Shown: positions 34,629 through 44,233, numbered from the stretch's first letter. The stretch is 64,000 bases of DNA from WFZT01 sp964398355 (GCA_964398355.1 CAYNMM010000030.1:1-64000); one strand, 5' to 3'. Translations and numbers: made by a program. The notes: generated by a model not told the origin, from the sequence alone.

Positions 34629-35366
34629 ATGGAAAAATTCGCATTGATAACTGGCGGTTCAAGAGGTATAGGAAGAGCAACTGCAGTTTTGTTTGCCAGG
34701 AAGGGCATTAACGTTGCTGTGAATTATTTAAACAATGATAAGGCTGCTAAAGAAACCATTAAAATGCTCGAAGAATTTAAAGTAAAAGCTTTTATGGTAA
34801 AAGCAGATGTATCCGTTGAAGATGAAGTAAGACGAATGTTTGATGTTATAAAAAAAGAGTTTGGTTCGCTCCAGATTGTAGTTAATAACGCAGGGCTTTC
34901 CACTCATTTCACTCCGGAGGAGCTCACACTTGAAGAATGGAATAGAGTTATTGCAGTTAATCTTACAGGAGCTTTTCTTGTCACAAAATATGCGATTCCT
35001 TTTCTGAAAGAATCGGGGTGGGGGAGGATAATAAACGTGTCCTCACTTAGAGCTTTTTCTGGATCTCCTAAAGGGGTCCACTACTCATCTGCAAAGGCAG
35101 GATTACTTGGTTTCACAAGATCAATGGCCTTATATCTTGCGAAGTTCAACATAACGGTTAATGCTGTTGCACCTGGATATACACGGACGGACATGACCGC
35201 TGGTTACCTAAAAACAAGAGAGAATGAAATTAATGCAAAAATACCTCTTGGTAGAGTGGCGGAGCCAGAAGAAATTGCTGAAGTAATATATTTCCTCGCC
35301 TCTGAGGCAAGTTCATACATAACAGGCGAGGTAATAACTGCAAATGGAGGTGTGTACTTTACATAG
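34629..35366 (+). CDS. Short-chain dehydrogenase/reductase, FabG-like
   Basis: 245 residues, classical SDR. Cofactor motif TGGSRGIG (8-15), NNAG (86-89), catalytic S139, Y152 and K156 (HYSSAKAG), and C-terminal ASSYITGEVITANGG. The Arg after the first Gly pair and downstream basic residues suit NADP(H). Closest in style to 3-oxoacyl-ACP reductase, but many SDRs look alike. It starts one base after cassette gene 3 without a clear Shine-Dalgarno site, so it is probably translated by coupling. Confidence 0.85.
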   Translation: MEKFALITGGSRGIGRATAVLFARKGINVAVNYLNNDKAAKETIKMLEEFKVKAFMVKADVSVEDEVRRMFDVIKKEFGSLQIVVNNAGLSTHFTPEELTLEEWNRVIAVNLTGAFLVTKYAIPFLKESGWGRIINVSSLRAFSGSPKGVHYSSAKAGLLGFTRSMALYLAKFNITVNAVAPGYTRTDMTAGYLKTRENEINAKIPLGRVAEPEEIAEVIYFLASEASSYITGEVITANGGVYFT

Positions 35367-35388
35367 ACTTATCTATTCCAAGCGCGAA

Positions 35389-35631
35389 TTACTTCTTTTT
35401 TGAGGCCTCTGCCACAATCAGTCCAGGAAAAGCCAGTATGCCACCTATTATTCCCCCAACTACGGCAGCAGAAAGCCAGTAAACGTCATAGGTTTTGTAA
35501 AAATATACACCAGCAAATCCACCCATTATAATGCCGAGGATTCCAGTTAGAATTGCAACAGATTTGAGTAAAAAGTAAATAAGAATACCAACGGCTATAG
35601 CAATAATGAATATCAAAATGTTAAGAACCAT
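35389..35631 (-). CDS. Small unknown membrane protein
   Basis: 80 residues, three Gly-rich hydrophobic helices (IFIIAIAVGILIYFLLKSV, LTGILGIIMGGFAGVYFY, LSAAVVGGIIGGILAFPGLIVAE) and a lysine tail ASKKK. GGAGG precedes the ATG. No family recognised; Gly-zipper-like stretches suggest it packs into oligomers. Confidence 0.6.
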   Translation of the reverse strand: MVLNILIFIIAIAVGILIYFLLKSVAILTGILGIIMGGFAGVYFYKTYDVYWLSAAVVGGIIGGILAFPGLIVAEASKKK

Positions 35632-35735
35632 CTCAATCCTCCCTGTTTATCATATTTCAAAACCACATTTACCACGGATAATAAAATGTGCACCATGAAT
35701 ACCCAACATTTTAGAGCGAGCAAAATTCACGAAAA

Positions 35736-36836
35736 TTATTTCCCAAAAAATTCTCGTATTTTTTTCACTACATAGTCTTTCTCTTCGTCAGTTAGTTCAG
35801 GAAAGATAGGAAGTGAAAGCACCTCTTTTGCTGCTTTTTCAGCTTCCGGAAAATCCCCCTTTTTATAACCGAGATAGGAAAAAGCAGGTTGTAAATGTAG
35901 TGGGATAGGATAATGAATTGCCACTCCGATTCCGTTATTAATCAGATAATCTCTAAGCTCATCCCTTTTTTCTGTTCTCAGACTATATTGATGATAAATA
36001 TGGTAATTGCCCTCACGCTCTACCGGCACCTTTACGACATCTTTCAAATTATCATTGTAAAATTCTGCGTTTTTCCTTCTCATCTCATTCCACTTGTCAG
36101 TATGTGGGAGTTTTACGAGTAAATAAGCGGCCTGAAGTGAATCCAGTCTTGAATTATAACCAAGATACTCATGGTAATACTTACGTGGGGACCCATGAAC
36201 TCGTAGGCTTTTTGCCTTTTTATATATTTCCTCATTATTTGTGACAACAAGACCGGCATCACCCAATGCCCCAAGATTTTTTGTAGGGAAGAAGCTGAAG
36301 GTCCCAGCATGGCCAATCGTACCGAGTTTTTTGCCTTTGTAAAGTGCCCCAATCCCCTGAGCCGTGTCTTCTATTACATACAATCCATAGTTGTTTGCAA
36401 TTTGCATGATCCTATCCATATCCGCAGCCTGACCATAGAGATGAACGGGGATAATAGCCCTGGTTTTATCAGTAATTTTTTCCTCAATCAGCTCAGGGTT
36501 AATGTTGAAAGTGTCTGGATCGATATCTACAAATACTGGTTTTGCCCCCAGCATGGCTATTGTCTCTGCAGTAGCTATAAACGTGAATGGAGTTGTAATA
36601 ACTTCATCTCCGGGTTTTACACCAATTGCAGAAAGGGCAATACTTATGGCATCTGTTCCATTACCCACACCTATTGCATATTTCACACCAAGATATTCAG
36701 CAACCTTTTCTTCAAATTCAGTCACCCATGGACCAAGAATGAATTTTCCTGATTTTATTACAGTCTCAGTTGCTTTCATCAGCTCGTCCATGAGCTTTTC
36801 GTGTTGTCTGTTTAAAGTAAAAAGTGGTACGTTCAT
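35736..36836 (-). CDS. DegT/DnrJ/EryC1-family sugar aminotransferase
   Basis: PLP enzyme of about 366 residues that transfers an amino group to a keto-sugar nucleotide for surface polysaccharide. PLP lysine K186 in FSFFPTKNLGALGDAG, EDTAQ (156-160), and GNGTDAISIAL (59-69). I start at ATG 36836, nine bases behind GGAGG, since the ATG at 36845 touches that site. No other sugar genes are adjacent. It lies downstream of the nuo operon on the same strand and could be read from it. Confidence 0.88.
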   Translation of the reverse strand: MNVPLFTLNRQHEKLMDELMKATETVIKSGKFILGPWVTEFEEKVAEYLGVKYAIGVGNGTDAISIALSAIGVKPGDEVITTPFTFIATAETIAMLGAKPVFVDIDPDTFNINPELIEEKITDKTRAIIPVHLYGQAADMDRIMQIANNYGLYVIEDTAQGIGALYKGKKLGTIGHAGTFSFFPTKNLGALGDAGLVVTNNEEIYKKAKSLRVHGSPRKYYHEYLGYNSRLDSLQAAYLLVKLPHTDKWNEMRRKNAEFYNDNLKDVVKVPVEREGNYHIYHQYSLRTEKRDELRDYLINNGIGVAIHYPIPLHLQPAFSYLGYKKGDFPEAEKAAKEVLSLPIFPELTDEEKDYVVKKIREFFGK

Positions 36837-36903
36837 TTCAATCATCCTCCTTTCTCAAAAATTGTGGGGCCACACACAATACCTCCCCCCTCCTAAGCTA
36901 TTT

Positions 36904-38304
36904 TTAAAGAGTAGAAATTATGATTTCAAACACCTTTTGTGGGAAAAGACCAAGATAAAAGATAAAAATAACTGCAATCCACATGACCGATCTCAAAAAT
37001 GGAAAATATGGCACTGCATGTTCTTCTCTCGCATCCATCATGTACATGTAAACTACAACTCTTAAATAGTAATATGCAGAGATGGCACCATTGATAAAGC
37101 CAAAGATAACAAGCCAGATGTGATTAGTCTTTGCGGCAGACATAAAGACATAGAATTTAGAAATAAATCCAGAAGTAGTTGGAATTCCTGTCATAGAAAT
37201 CATGAAGATAGCCATCATAAAAGCAAGCAGCGGAGATGTTCTTGAAAGACCTGCATAATCTTCGAGATTAGAATGTGAATCACCCACCATAGATACAATA
37301 GCGAAAGCACCGAACACCATAAAAGTGTAAGAGAGCATGTAAAATACGATTGCTGCATAAGCTTCCTGATTTGCAGAAACTATTGCGACGAGGACGTATC
37401 CGGCGTGCGCTATCGTCGAATACGCAAGCATCCTCTTGAGATTCCTGGTTTTCAAAGCGGCAAGATTTCCCCAGAACATTGTGAACACTGCAAGATAAGT
37501 AACCAATCCCTTCCAGATTTCGGGATGAGACTGGTAACCGCTAAGTAAGATCTTTAATATGATTGCAAATCCAGCAGCCTTTGGACCAGCAGATAAAAAC
37601 GCAACCACAGGCGCAGGTGCTCCCTCATAAACGTCCGGCGTCCACATGTGAAAAGGAATTGCAGCAATTTTAAAAGCAAGTCCTACAACGAGTAACACCA
37701 GAGTGACAATAAGACCCGGCTTTATACCCGTAAGGCCTGCCGCAAAAAGTTTGTTCGAGATCTCAGAAATATTTGTCGTCTGAAAAATTACATAAGTTAA
37801 AATAACACCAAAAAGGAAAAATGCTGACGAAAATGCTGCAAGGACAAAATATTTGAGAGTTGCCTCAGCAACAAATTCCTTCCTCTTCAAAATCCCAATC
37901 AATCCCAATAGCGAAAAGCTCAAAGTTTCCAAAGAAAGGAATAGCATGAATAAATCCGAAGATTTTGCAAGTAACATCATGCCTATCAGAGATGTTATCA
38001 AGAAAAAGTAAAATTCACCCGAGATTTCAACAAAATAATCAAATGAGAGGAGAATCAAAAGAATAGCACCTATAAAAAAGATGAGGTCGAACATACGATC
38101 AAACGGCCCAATTTTTACCATACCATAAAAAGCTATACCAGCGTTTCTAAACATAGAGAGGTCATAAAACAAAGCTAATAATATTCCAAGAATAGTAACT
38201 GTACCAATAAACTGGAGACGTCTTGGAGTTAAGAATTCTATGATAAGGACAAGGACAGCAGTAACTGAAAGGATTATCTCTGGCAAAAGAATGTGAGCAT
38301 TCAT
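36904..38304 (-). CDS. nuoN: NADH-quinone oxidoreductase subunit N
   Basis: Antiporter-like membrane-arm subunit of complex I, 466 residues, about 14 helices. Conserved proton-path residues are visible: E in FLSLETLSFSLLG, K in LAFKIAAIPFHMWTPDVYEGAPAPV, and K in LKTRNLKRMLAYSTIAHAGY. Last gene of nuoHJKLMN; it overlaps nuoM by four bases. Confidence 0.94.
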   Translation of the reverse strand: MNAHILLPEIILSVTAVLVLIIEFLTPRRLQFIGTVTILGILLALFYDLSMFRNAGIAFYGMVKIGPFDRMFDLIFFIGAILLILLSFDYFVEISGEFYFFLITSLIGMMLLAKSSDLFMLFLSLETLSFSLLGLIGILKRKEFVAEATLKYFVLAAFSSAFFLFGVILTYVIFQTTNISEISNKLFAAGLTGIKPGLIVTLVLLVVGLAFKIAAIPFHMWTPDVYEGAPAPVVAFLSAGPKAAGFAIILKILLSGYQSHPEIWKGLVTYLAVFTMFWGNLAALKTRNLKRMLAYSTIAHAGYVLVAIVSANQEAYAAIVFYMLSYTFMVFGAFAIVSMVGDSHSNLEDYAGLSRTSPLLAFMMAIFMISMTGIPTTSGFISKFYVFMSAAKTNHIWLVIFGFINGAISAYYYLRVVVYMYMMDAREEHAVPYFPFLRSVMWIAVIFIFYLGLFPQKVFEIIISTL

Positions 38305-39866
38305 CTTGCTTTCCTCCCGGTGATTTTAAGTGTAACATCTTCGCTGACAGGTTCTGTCAGCTTCTTCATCCTTCTCTCTGCATTCTGTGTATTTTTTATC
38401 TGGAGGATAACAGCACTTGAAGTGGGCTCTGTCATCTTAAGGTATGGCTTGGGATAAATTCCAATCCAGAAGATAAATAGAAGAATTGGGGCGAGTACGA
38501 AGAATTCTCTTAGAGAAATGTCAGGTAGCCCAAGATTTTTCTCCTTGACCTTCAAAAATACAACTTTCTGGAACATTGTAAGCATATAAACTGCGGCAAA
38601 AATAATGCCTATTACCGCAAAGTATGCTGCGAATTTTGTTGCTTTAAATGCACCAAGCATTACGAGGAATTCACCTATAAATCCGTTCAATCCAGGCAAT
38701 CCTATGGAAGACAGCATGACTATACCAAATATAACTGAAAAAACCGGCATAACTTTTGCGAGCCCTCCAAACTCTTCAATCAAACGTGTATGCCTTCTCT
38801 CATAAAGCATTCCAACGATAAAGAACAAAGCGCCAGTAGAAAGTCCATGATTAACCATTTGTATTACAGCTCCTTGAGTACCGTACAGGTTAAATGTAAA
38901 TATTCCAAGCACAATAAATCCCAGGTGGGCAACAGATGAATAGGCAACAAGCTTTTTTAAGTCCTTTTGTACCCATGACATAAATGCACCGTACAAAATC
39001 CCTATGATACCAAGCGCCATGAACAGAGGAGCATAATGAATTGCTGCTCTCGGGAAAAGTGGAAATGCAAACCTTAAAAATCCATAAATCCCCATCTTCA
39101 AGAGGACACCAGCGAGGAGCACTGACCCTGCCGTTGGTGCCTCTACGTGGGCATCCGGTAACCACGTATGGAACGGAAAGATGGGAACCTTTATAGCAAA
39201 TGCAATGGCAAAGGCAAGGAAAAGTTTTTTAGCAAGATCATAGGGTACATTCAATCTATACAATTTTAAAAGGTCAAATGTATATACTCCTGTAACACTA
39301 TGATTATAGAAATAGAGAACAAGAATTCCTGTGATAAGCAATGCACTTCCAGCCATTGTGTAGATCACAAACTTAAATGCCGCATAAACCCTTCTCTCAT
39401 GCCCCCATATTCCTATCAAAAAGTACATAGGGATCAGCATCAATTCCCAGAAAAGATAGAAAAGCAAGAGGTCAAGAGAGGCGAAGACCCCGATCATTCC
39501 GGTCTCCATGAGAAGCATGACAATTACATATTCCTTCGCCTTGTGGGTAATGTAGTTGTACGAAGAGAGAATTCCGAGTGCAGTCAGGAAAGTAGTCAAT
39601 AATATTAAAATCAAGCTCATGCCATCTATTCCAACATGGAATGATGCCCCAATTGATGGGATCCACTTATAAACGTGCTCAAACTGAAATCCGTAGAGAC
39701 CAAATTTGAATCCCTTCAGCAGAAATAGAGAGAGGAGGAATTCTATAAGTGTAACAAGCAGAGTGTAATCAAAAAGTACTTTCTTATTTTTAGGACTCAT
39801 AAAGAAGATGGGAATCGCACCAATTACCGGAAAAATTATTACGAGACTCAGCAAATCCAGTTTCAT
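38301..39866 (-). CDS. nuoM: NADH-quinone oxidoreductase subunit M
   Basis: Antiporter-like subunit of complex I, 521 residues. Signature stretches: FYLFWELMLIPMYFLIGIWG, FAIKVPIFPFHTWLPDAHVEAPTAGSVLLAGVLLKMG, and QKDLKKLVAYSSVAHLGF. The C-terminus carries a charged tail of about 45 residues (KNTQNAERRMKKLTEPVSEDV...) that is longer than usual. Confidence 0.94.
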   Translation of the reverse strand: MKLDLLSLVIIFPVIGAIPIFFMSPKNKKVLFDYTLLVTLIEFLLSLFLLKGFKFGLYGFQFEHVYKWIPSIGASFHVGIDGMSLILILLTTFLTALGILSSYNYITHKAKEYVIVMLLMETGMIGVFASLDLLLFYLFWELMLIPMYFLIGIWGHERRVYAAFKFVIYTMAGSALLITGILVLYFYNHSVTGVYTFDLLKLYRLNVPYDLAKKLFLAFAIAFAIKVPIFPFHTWLPDAHVEAPTAGSVLLAGVLLKMGIYGFLRFAFPLFPRAAIHYAPLFMALGIIGILYGAFMSWVQKDLKKLVAYSSVAHLGFIVLGIFTFNLYGTQGAVIQMVNHGLSTGALFFIVGMLYERRHTRLIEEFGGLAKVMPVFSVIFGIVMLSSIGLPGLNGFIGEFLVMLGAFKATKFAAYFAVIGIIFAAVYMLTMFQKVVFLKVKEKNLGLPDISLREFFVLAPILLFIFWIGIYPKPYLKMTEPTSSAVILQIKNTQNAERRMKKLTEPVSEDVTLKITGRKAR

Positions 39867-39877
39867 TCATTTTCCTC

Positions 39878-41743
39878 CTATTTTAAAAGTTGCAGCCAGA
39901 GAATTAATGTTGCTGCGAAAACGATCCAGACCATATAAGTCTTGACCGCACCTGTCTGAATCTTGTTCAAAACTGAACCGATAGCTCTGTTCAGCCAGGC
40001 AATTCCGTTTACAGTTCCATCAATCAATATCCGGTCAACGAGTTTAAAAAGTAACACTGCAAGAAAGTGTACCGGCTTCACAATAAATAGATTGTAAATC
40101 TCATCGACATACCATTTGCCTTTAAGTAGTTTATAGAACGTCTTGAATGTCCTGGCCATAGCCTCAGGTGAGGGTACATTTTTCATATACATGGACCATG
40201 CAAGGACTATTCCAAGAATACCCAACGCAAGGGGCAACCATTCCTGCCAGGGGGCTGGTTCAATTAAAGCACCGTGTGCAGCATGGTAAAGTGATGGTGC
40301 AAGAAATTTGAAAAATGGACTGGCGTCTTCCCCGATGCCAACCCACCCTACCGCTATAGCTCCGATTGCAAGTACCCACAATGGAATTGTCATTACTGCA
40401 GGAGATTCGTGTGCGTGCTCATAAAGTTCTTCATCACGTGGTGAACCAAAGAAAACTTTAAAAATCAATCTAAACATGTAAAAAGCAGTCATGAAAGCTG
40501 TAATCGTGCCGATCCACCAGATAGTGACATGTCCCCTGAGCAACGCTTCTTTCAAAATAGCATCTTTTGAGAAAAACCCCGCAAGGGGTGGAATCCCAGA
40601 GAGTGCAAGTGCTCCTATAATAAAAGTAATTGCTGTATGAGGCATTTTCTTAAATAGTCCCCCCATCTTCTGCATATTCAACTCACCGTGAAGGGCATGC
40701 ATTACACTACCAGCAGTTAAAAACAGGAGAGCTTTAAAGAAAGCATGGGTGTAAAGATGGAAAATACCCGTGGCATAAGCCCCTATACCAACACCGATAA
40801 ACATGTAACCAAGCTGAGATATTGTTGAGTATGCAAGAACTCTTTTGATGTCATCATTAACAAGGGCAATAGACGCTGCAAATATGGCCGTAAAAGCCCC
40901 GATTCCAGCTACAAGGTTGGCAACGGAACCATGTGACGAGTAAAGTGCACTTGATCTCGCAACCATATAAACCCCTGCAGTAACCATTGTTGCAGCGTGA
41001 ATGAGAGCGGATACAGGAGTGGGACCTTCCATGGCATCAGGCAGCCATACGTAAAGTGGAAACTGGGCCGACTTTCCCATAGCTCCCATGAATAAAAAGA
41101 ATGTTATTGCCCCAACTACCGCCGCTGACAAATGAGGAGCAGCTTCAAATACAGTCTTGTAATCCACCGCTCCAACCGTGAAAAACATGGTAAAAATTCC
41201 AAGGATAAAACCAGCATCACCGATCCTGTTGACGATGAAAGCTTTCTTTCCCGCATCAGAGGCACTCTTTTTCTCATACCAGAATCCAATAAGAAGATAT
41301 GAACAAAGTCCTACTGCTTCCCAACCTACAAATAGCAAAACGTAGTTATTTGCGAGAACCAGGAGGAGCATAGAAAATACGAATAAATTCAGATAAGCAA
41401 AATATCGCCTATAACCCGGATCACCATGCATGTAACCGATTGAATAAATGTGAATAAAGAAAGAGACTGTGGTCACTGTAGCAATCATCACAGCAGATAG
41501 AGGATCAAGATACAGACCAAAATTTACATTGAAATCTTTTACAGGAATCCATTGCCATAAATTGACAATCAATGTATTTCCCGCAAGTACAAATTTCAGT
41601 AAATAAAGTGCGCCAATCCATGAAACCCCGATTGCTGGTACAGCAACCCAGTGTGCATACTTTTTAAACGGTGAGCCAAATACTCCGTTAATAACTGCTC
41701 CAAGTAGCGGCACAAAAAGTGTTAATATAAGTATAGCTTCCAT
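39878..41743 (-). CDS. nuoL: NADH-quinone oxidoreductase subunit L
   Basis: Distal proton-pumping subunit of complex I, 621 residues. LFVGWEAVGLCSYLLIGFWYEK, GKSAQFPLYVWLPDAMEGPTPVSALIHAATMVTAG and NDDIKRVLAYSTISQLGYM are canonical. The C-terminal part carries the region that becomes the long lateral helix (about residues 520-590). Twelve bases separate its stop from the nuoM start. Confidence 0.95.
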   Translation of the reverse strand: MEAILILTLFVPLLGAVINGVFGSPFKKYAHWVAVPAIGVSWIGALYLLKFVLAGNTLIVNLWQWIPVKDFNVNFGLYLDPLSAVMIATVTTVSFFIHIYSIGYMHGDPGYRRYFAYLNLFVFSMLLLVLANNYVLLFVGWEAVGLCSYLLIGFWYEKKSASDAGKKAFIVNRIGDAGFILGIFTMFFTVGAVDYKTVFEAAPHLSAAVVGAITFFLFMGAMGKSAQFPLYVWLPDAMEGPTPVSALIHAATMVTAGVYMVARSSALYSSHGSVANLVAGIGAFTAIFAASIALVNDDIKRVLAYSTISQLGYMFIGVGIGAYATGIFHLYTHAFFKALLFLTAGSVMHALHGELNMQKMGGLFKKMPHTAITFIIGALALSGIPPLAGFFSKDAILKEALLRGHVTIWWIGTITAFMTAFYMFRLIFKVFFGSPRDEELYEHAHESPAVMTIPLWVLAIGAIAVGWVGIGEDASPFFKFLAPSLYHAAHGALIEPAPWQEWLPLALGILGIVLAWSMYMKNVPSPEAMARTFKTFYKLLKGKWYVDEIYNLFIVKPVHFLAVLLFKLVDRILIDGTVNGIAWLNRAIGSVLNKIQTGAVKTYMVWIVFAATLILWLQLLK

Positions 41744-41747
41744 CTCT

Positions 41748-42050
41748 CTACCCCTTTAATGATTTAAATACATCGACATCCACGCTACCTTTAACCCTCA
41801 TTAAATTAATCGCAATTCCAAGTCCGACAGCCACTTCAACAGCAGCAACTACAAGAATAAATAGAATTAAAACCTGTGGATTTGTATCTTTTGAGTATTT
41901 TGCTAAACCGATAAGAGTAATATTTATAGAATTCAACATTATCTCAAGACTCATCAAAATATAAATTAAATTTCGACGGAAAATAACACCCAGAGCTCCA
42001 ACGAAGAAGAGAATCACGCTAACCAGCAAATAATCACTGAATCCCAGCAT
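41748..42050 (-). CDS. nuoK: NADH-quinone oxidoreductase subunit K
   Basis: 100 residues, three helices. Conserved glutamates are in SLEIMLNSINITLIGLA and AAVEVAVGLGIAINL. It lies four bases upstream of nuoL and directly follows nuoJ. Confidence 0.94.
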   Translation of the reverse strand: MLGFSDYLLVSVILFFVGALGVIFRRNLIYILMSLEIMLNSINITLIGLAKYSKDTNPQVLILFILVVAAVEVAVGLGIAINLMRVKGSVDVDVFKSLKG

Positions 42051-42539
42051 TTAAACCTCCTTTTTTGCAAAAATAAATGCAAGAACCACACCTACAAGTA
42101 AGAGAATGGAGGCAACCTCAAAGGGTAAAAGATACCTGGAAAATATTGCATCGCCTATACCCGCAGCACTCGTATCAAAGTAAGGGGATTGAGGCACAAA
42201 ATGTAGAATTGTTTTCCCAAATCCGTATAAGATACCGAGGGCAAAAAGTGCGAGTAAGATTATCCCAACAAAACTTCTAAGTGATATATCAAAATCAAGT
42301 GATTCGCGCCTCAAACCGAGAATTATAATCACAAAGGCAATTAAAACAATTATTCCACCGGCATAAACAATTATCTGGACGAACCCCAGATAGTCAGATC
42401 CGGCAAAAAAGAAGTAGAGGGAAATTGAGATAAAAAATAAAAGTAACGATAACGCACTTCTTAGTGGATTCTTCCCGAACAAAACACCAAGAGCAAAAAG
42501 TAAACTAAAAAAAGCATTAACGTAAAATATAACTTTCAT
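42051..42539 (-). CDS. nuoJ: NADH-quinone oxidoreductase subunit J
   Basis: 162 residues, five helices. The stretch SDYLGFVQIIVYAGGIIVLIAFVIIILGLR holds the conserved pi-bulge helix region. I start at ATG 42539, four bases behind AGGAGG; a frame 26 codons longer runs into nuoH with a Cys-rich non-homologous leader. nuoI, usual between nuoH and nuoJ, is missing. Confidence 0.92.
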   Translation of the reverse strand: MKVIFYVNAFFSLLFALGVLFGKNPLRSALSLLLFFISISLYFFFAGSDYLGFVQIIVYAGGIIVLIAFVIIILGLRRESLDFDISLRSFVGIILLALFALGILYGFGKTILHFVPQSPYFDTSAAGIGDAIFSRYLLPFEVASILLLVGVVLAFIFAKKEV

Positions 42540-42547
42540 AACACCTC

Positions 42548-43510
42548 CTAAAGATAAATTCTCAGAATAGCAGTAATGGCAATATTTAGCAAAGCAAGTG
42601 GGACAAGGAGTTTCCAACCTACTCCTATCAATTGATCAAATCTAAATCGTGGATATGTCCATCTGATCCACATAAAAACAAATAGTACAACGAACATTTT
42701 TATGGCAAACCAGATAAATCCGGGAAACCAGGGCCCCTGCCACCCTCCGAGATATATGGTTGTAATTATTGCGCTCATAGCAGTCAAATTGGCATACTCA
42801 CCAAGATAAAAAAGAGCAAATTTCATGGAACTGTACTCCGTATGATAACCCGCCACAAGCTCTGCCTCAGCTTCCGGCAAGTCAAAGGGTATTCTATTTA
42901 ATTCGGCAAGTGCAGCAATGAAGAAAACTATAAAACCGATTATTTGGGGAATAATATTCCAGACAGTGTGCTGAGATTCTACAATTTTTACAAGAGACAT
43001 AGAACCACTCCATAAGACAACACCGACAAATGCAAGTGCAAGAGCAACCTCATAACTTATAAGCTGACTCGCTACTCTCAATCCACCAATCATTGAGTAT
43101 TTCGAATTTGAAGATAAACCAGCAAGGAGAACCCCATAGGTATTTATACCTGAAATAGCAAGGAGTAAAAGTATCCCAACATTTATATCAGAAAGGTAAA
43201 AATTCTTTGAGAATGGAATTATAACAAATGGCATAACCGCCATAGTCATGACAATTATGGGAGCGATCATGTAAAGAAGCTTATCGACGTGGGCAGGTAT
43301 GACATCTTCTTTAAAAAATAACTTTATGCCGTCGGCAATAGGCTGAAGAAGTCCCCACGGACCAACCCGATTTGGCCCCAGCCTCTCCTGGATGTAAGCA
43401 ACAACCTTTCTCTCCATCAAGGTGAGATAAGCTACCACTCCAAGCATACCAGCAATTACTATGGCTATTTTCACTCCGGTAATTAAAACATCCTTAAAAA
43501 CTGGATTCAT
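42548..43510 (-). CDS. nuoH: NADH-quinone oxidoreductase subunit H
   Basis: Quinone-chamber subunit that joins the two arms of complex I, 320 residues, about eight helices. ERKVVAYIQERLGPNRVGPWGLLQPIADGIKLFFKED and LPEAEAELVAGYHTEYSSMKFALFYLGEYAN are canonical. It is the first gene of the operon, with GGAGG and a consensus-like promoter. The peripheral-arm genes nuoA-G and nuoI are not in this window. Confidence 0.95.
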   Translation of the reverse strand: MNPVFKDVLITGVKIAIVIAGMLGVVAYLTLMERKVVAYIQERLGPNRVGPWGLLQPIADGIKLFFKEDVIPAHVDKLLYMIAPIIVMTMAVMPFVIIPFSKNFYLSDINVGILLLLAISGINTYGVLLAGLSSNSKYSMIGGLRVASQLISYEVALALAFVGVVLWSGSMSLVKIVESQHTVWNIIPQIIGFIVFFIAALAELNRIPFDLPEAEAELVAGYHTEYSSMKFALFYLGEYANLTAMSAIITTIYLGGWQGPWFPGFIWFAIKMFVVLFVFMWIRWTYPRFRFDQLIGVGWKLLVPLALLNIAITAILRIYL

Positions 43511-43542
43511 CTATAATCCTCCGGTTTAAAAAATCTTGCTAA

Positions 43543-43571
43543 ATTTTATTGGTGCATCTACAAAGTATCAA
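43543..43571 (-). promoter_or_regulatory. Promoter of the nuoHJKLMN operon
   Basis: TTGATA (43566-43571), 17-base spacer, TAAAAT (43543-43548), minus strand; leader about 26 bases with GGAGG. It lies back to back with the promoter at 43594-43621. Confidence 0.65.
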
Positions 43572-43593
43572 GAAAAACATTTTCCCAAACTGC

Positions 43594-43621
43594 TTGATTT
43601 TAATAGGATTTAAATTAAAAT
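43594..43621 (+). promoter_or_regulatory. Promoter of the gene at 43628
   Basis: TTGATT (43594-43599), 16-base spacer, TAAAAT (43616-43621). Six bases separate the -10 box from ATG 43628; the other ATG at 43622 would lie before the expected transcript start. Confidence 0.6.
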
Positions 43622-43627
43622 ATGCAA

Positions 43628-44233
43628 ATGTTAGTCGAAACTGTGTATGGAGGGTTTGAGTGTGTTGGATTGGAATTTCAAAATAATGTATTCCTGTTTA
43701 ATCCAACAGAAAATTTTAATTGTAAATTCAAAACCCGCGGGAAAAATGTATATGTCTTCCAAACAGTTCCTAACGCTCAAATCAGACTTTTTAAAGATTC
43801 AATAAATTTTAAACCTTCTTTCGGTAGTCACTCCTTTAAAGTTACAAATGAGCTTGGAGATGGTACTGAAGTGTCAATTTACCCTTATGGTGAGCAGTAC
43901 GCTGTACTCGTGAAAAAAGGCAAATTCAGATTTTTTTATATGGATTCAAACTATATGTTTAATATCAAAGATCAATTAATTCATGACATCGTTGCAGACC
44001 TTAAGAAGTTCTTTGTACGAAGGATAGACATTGCGTTTCTTCCGTTGGTACCGGAAGATAATTCATCTCTGACGAATCTTTTATTAGATTTAAAACCCAA
44101 GCGGTTCGCCCCGTTACTTCCAACCAATGACCCTGGTCTAATCGAGAATTTTGTTAGAGAAAATATTTTTGAGAAAACATCGATACTGATTTACACCAGA
44201 AAATGTGACAGATTCAAATTCAATTTAATTTGA
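43628..44233 (+). CDS. Probable degenerate metallo-beta-lactamase-fold protein
   Basis: 201 residues from ATG 43628, chosen because the promoter puts the transcript start there. The layout follows UlaG-like metallo-beta-lactamase proteins: a first strand pair (VYGGFECVGLEFQNNVFLFNP), a FRFFYMDSNY segment where they have YTGDT, and IDIAFLPLVPEDNSSLTNLLLDLKPKRFAPLLPTND where they have a LLPxGG...LKPKxVIPxHY run. The HxHxDH metal motif and the late His are absent, so it should not bind zinc the usual way. This is a shape-based guess by eye. It precedes accD, whose promoter overlaps its stop. Confidence 0.5.
   Translation: MLVETVYGGFECVGLEFQNNVFLFNPTENFNCKFKTRGKNVYVFQTVPNAQIRLFKDSINFKPSFGSHSFKVTNELGDGTEVSIYPYGEQYAVLVKKGKFRFFYMDSNYMFNIKDQLIHDIVADLKKFFVRRIDIAFLPLVPEDNSSLTNLLLDLKPKRFAPLLPTNDPGLIENFVRENIFEKTSILIYTRKCDRFKFNLI

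Noticed and set aside
36861..36880. GC-rich hairpin after nuoN like the four others.
   Set aside because: The repeat is imperfect with a short stem, so it does not belong to the perfect-hairpin group.
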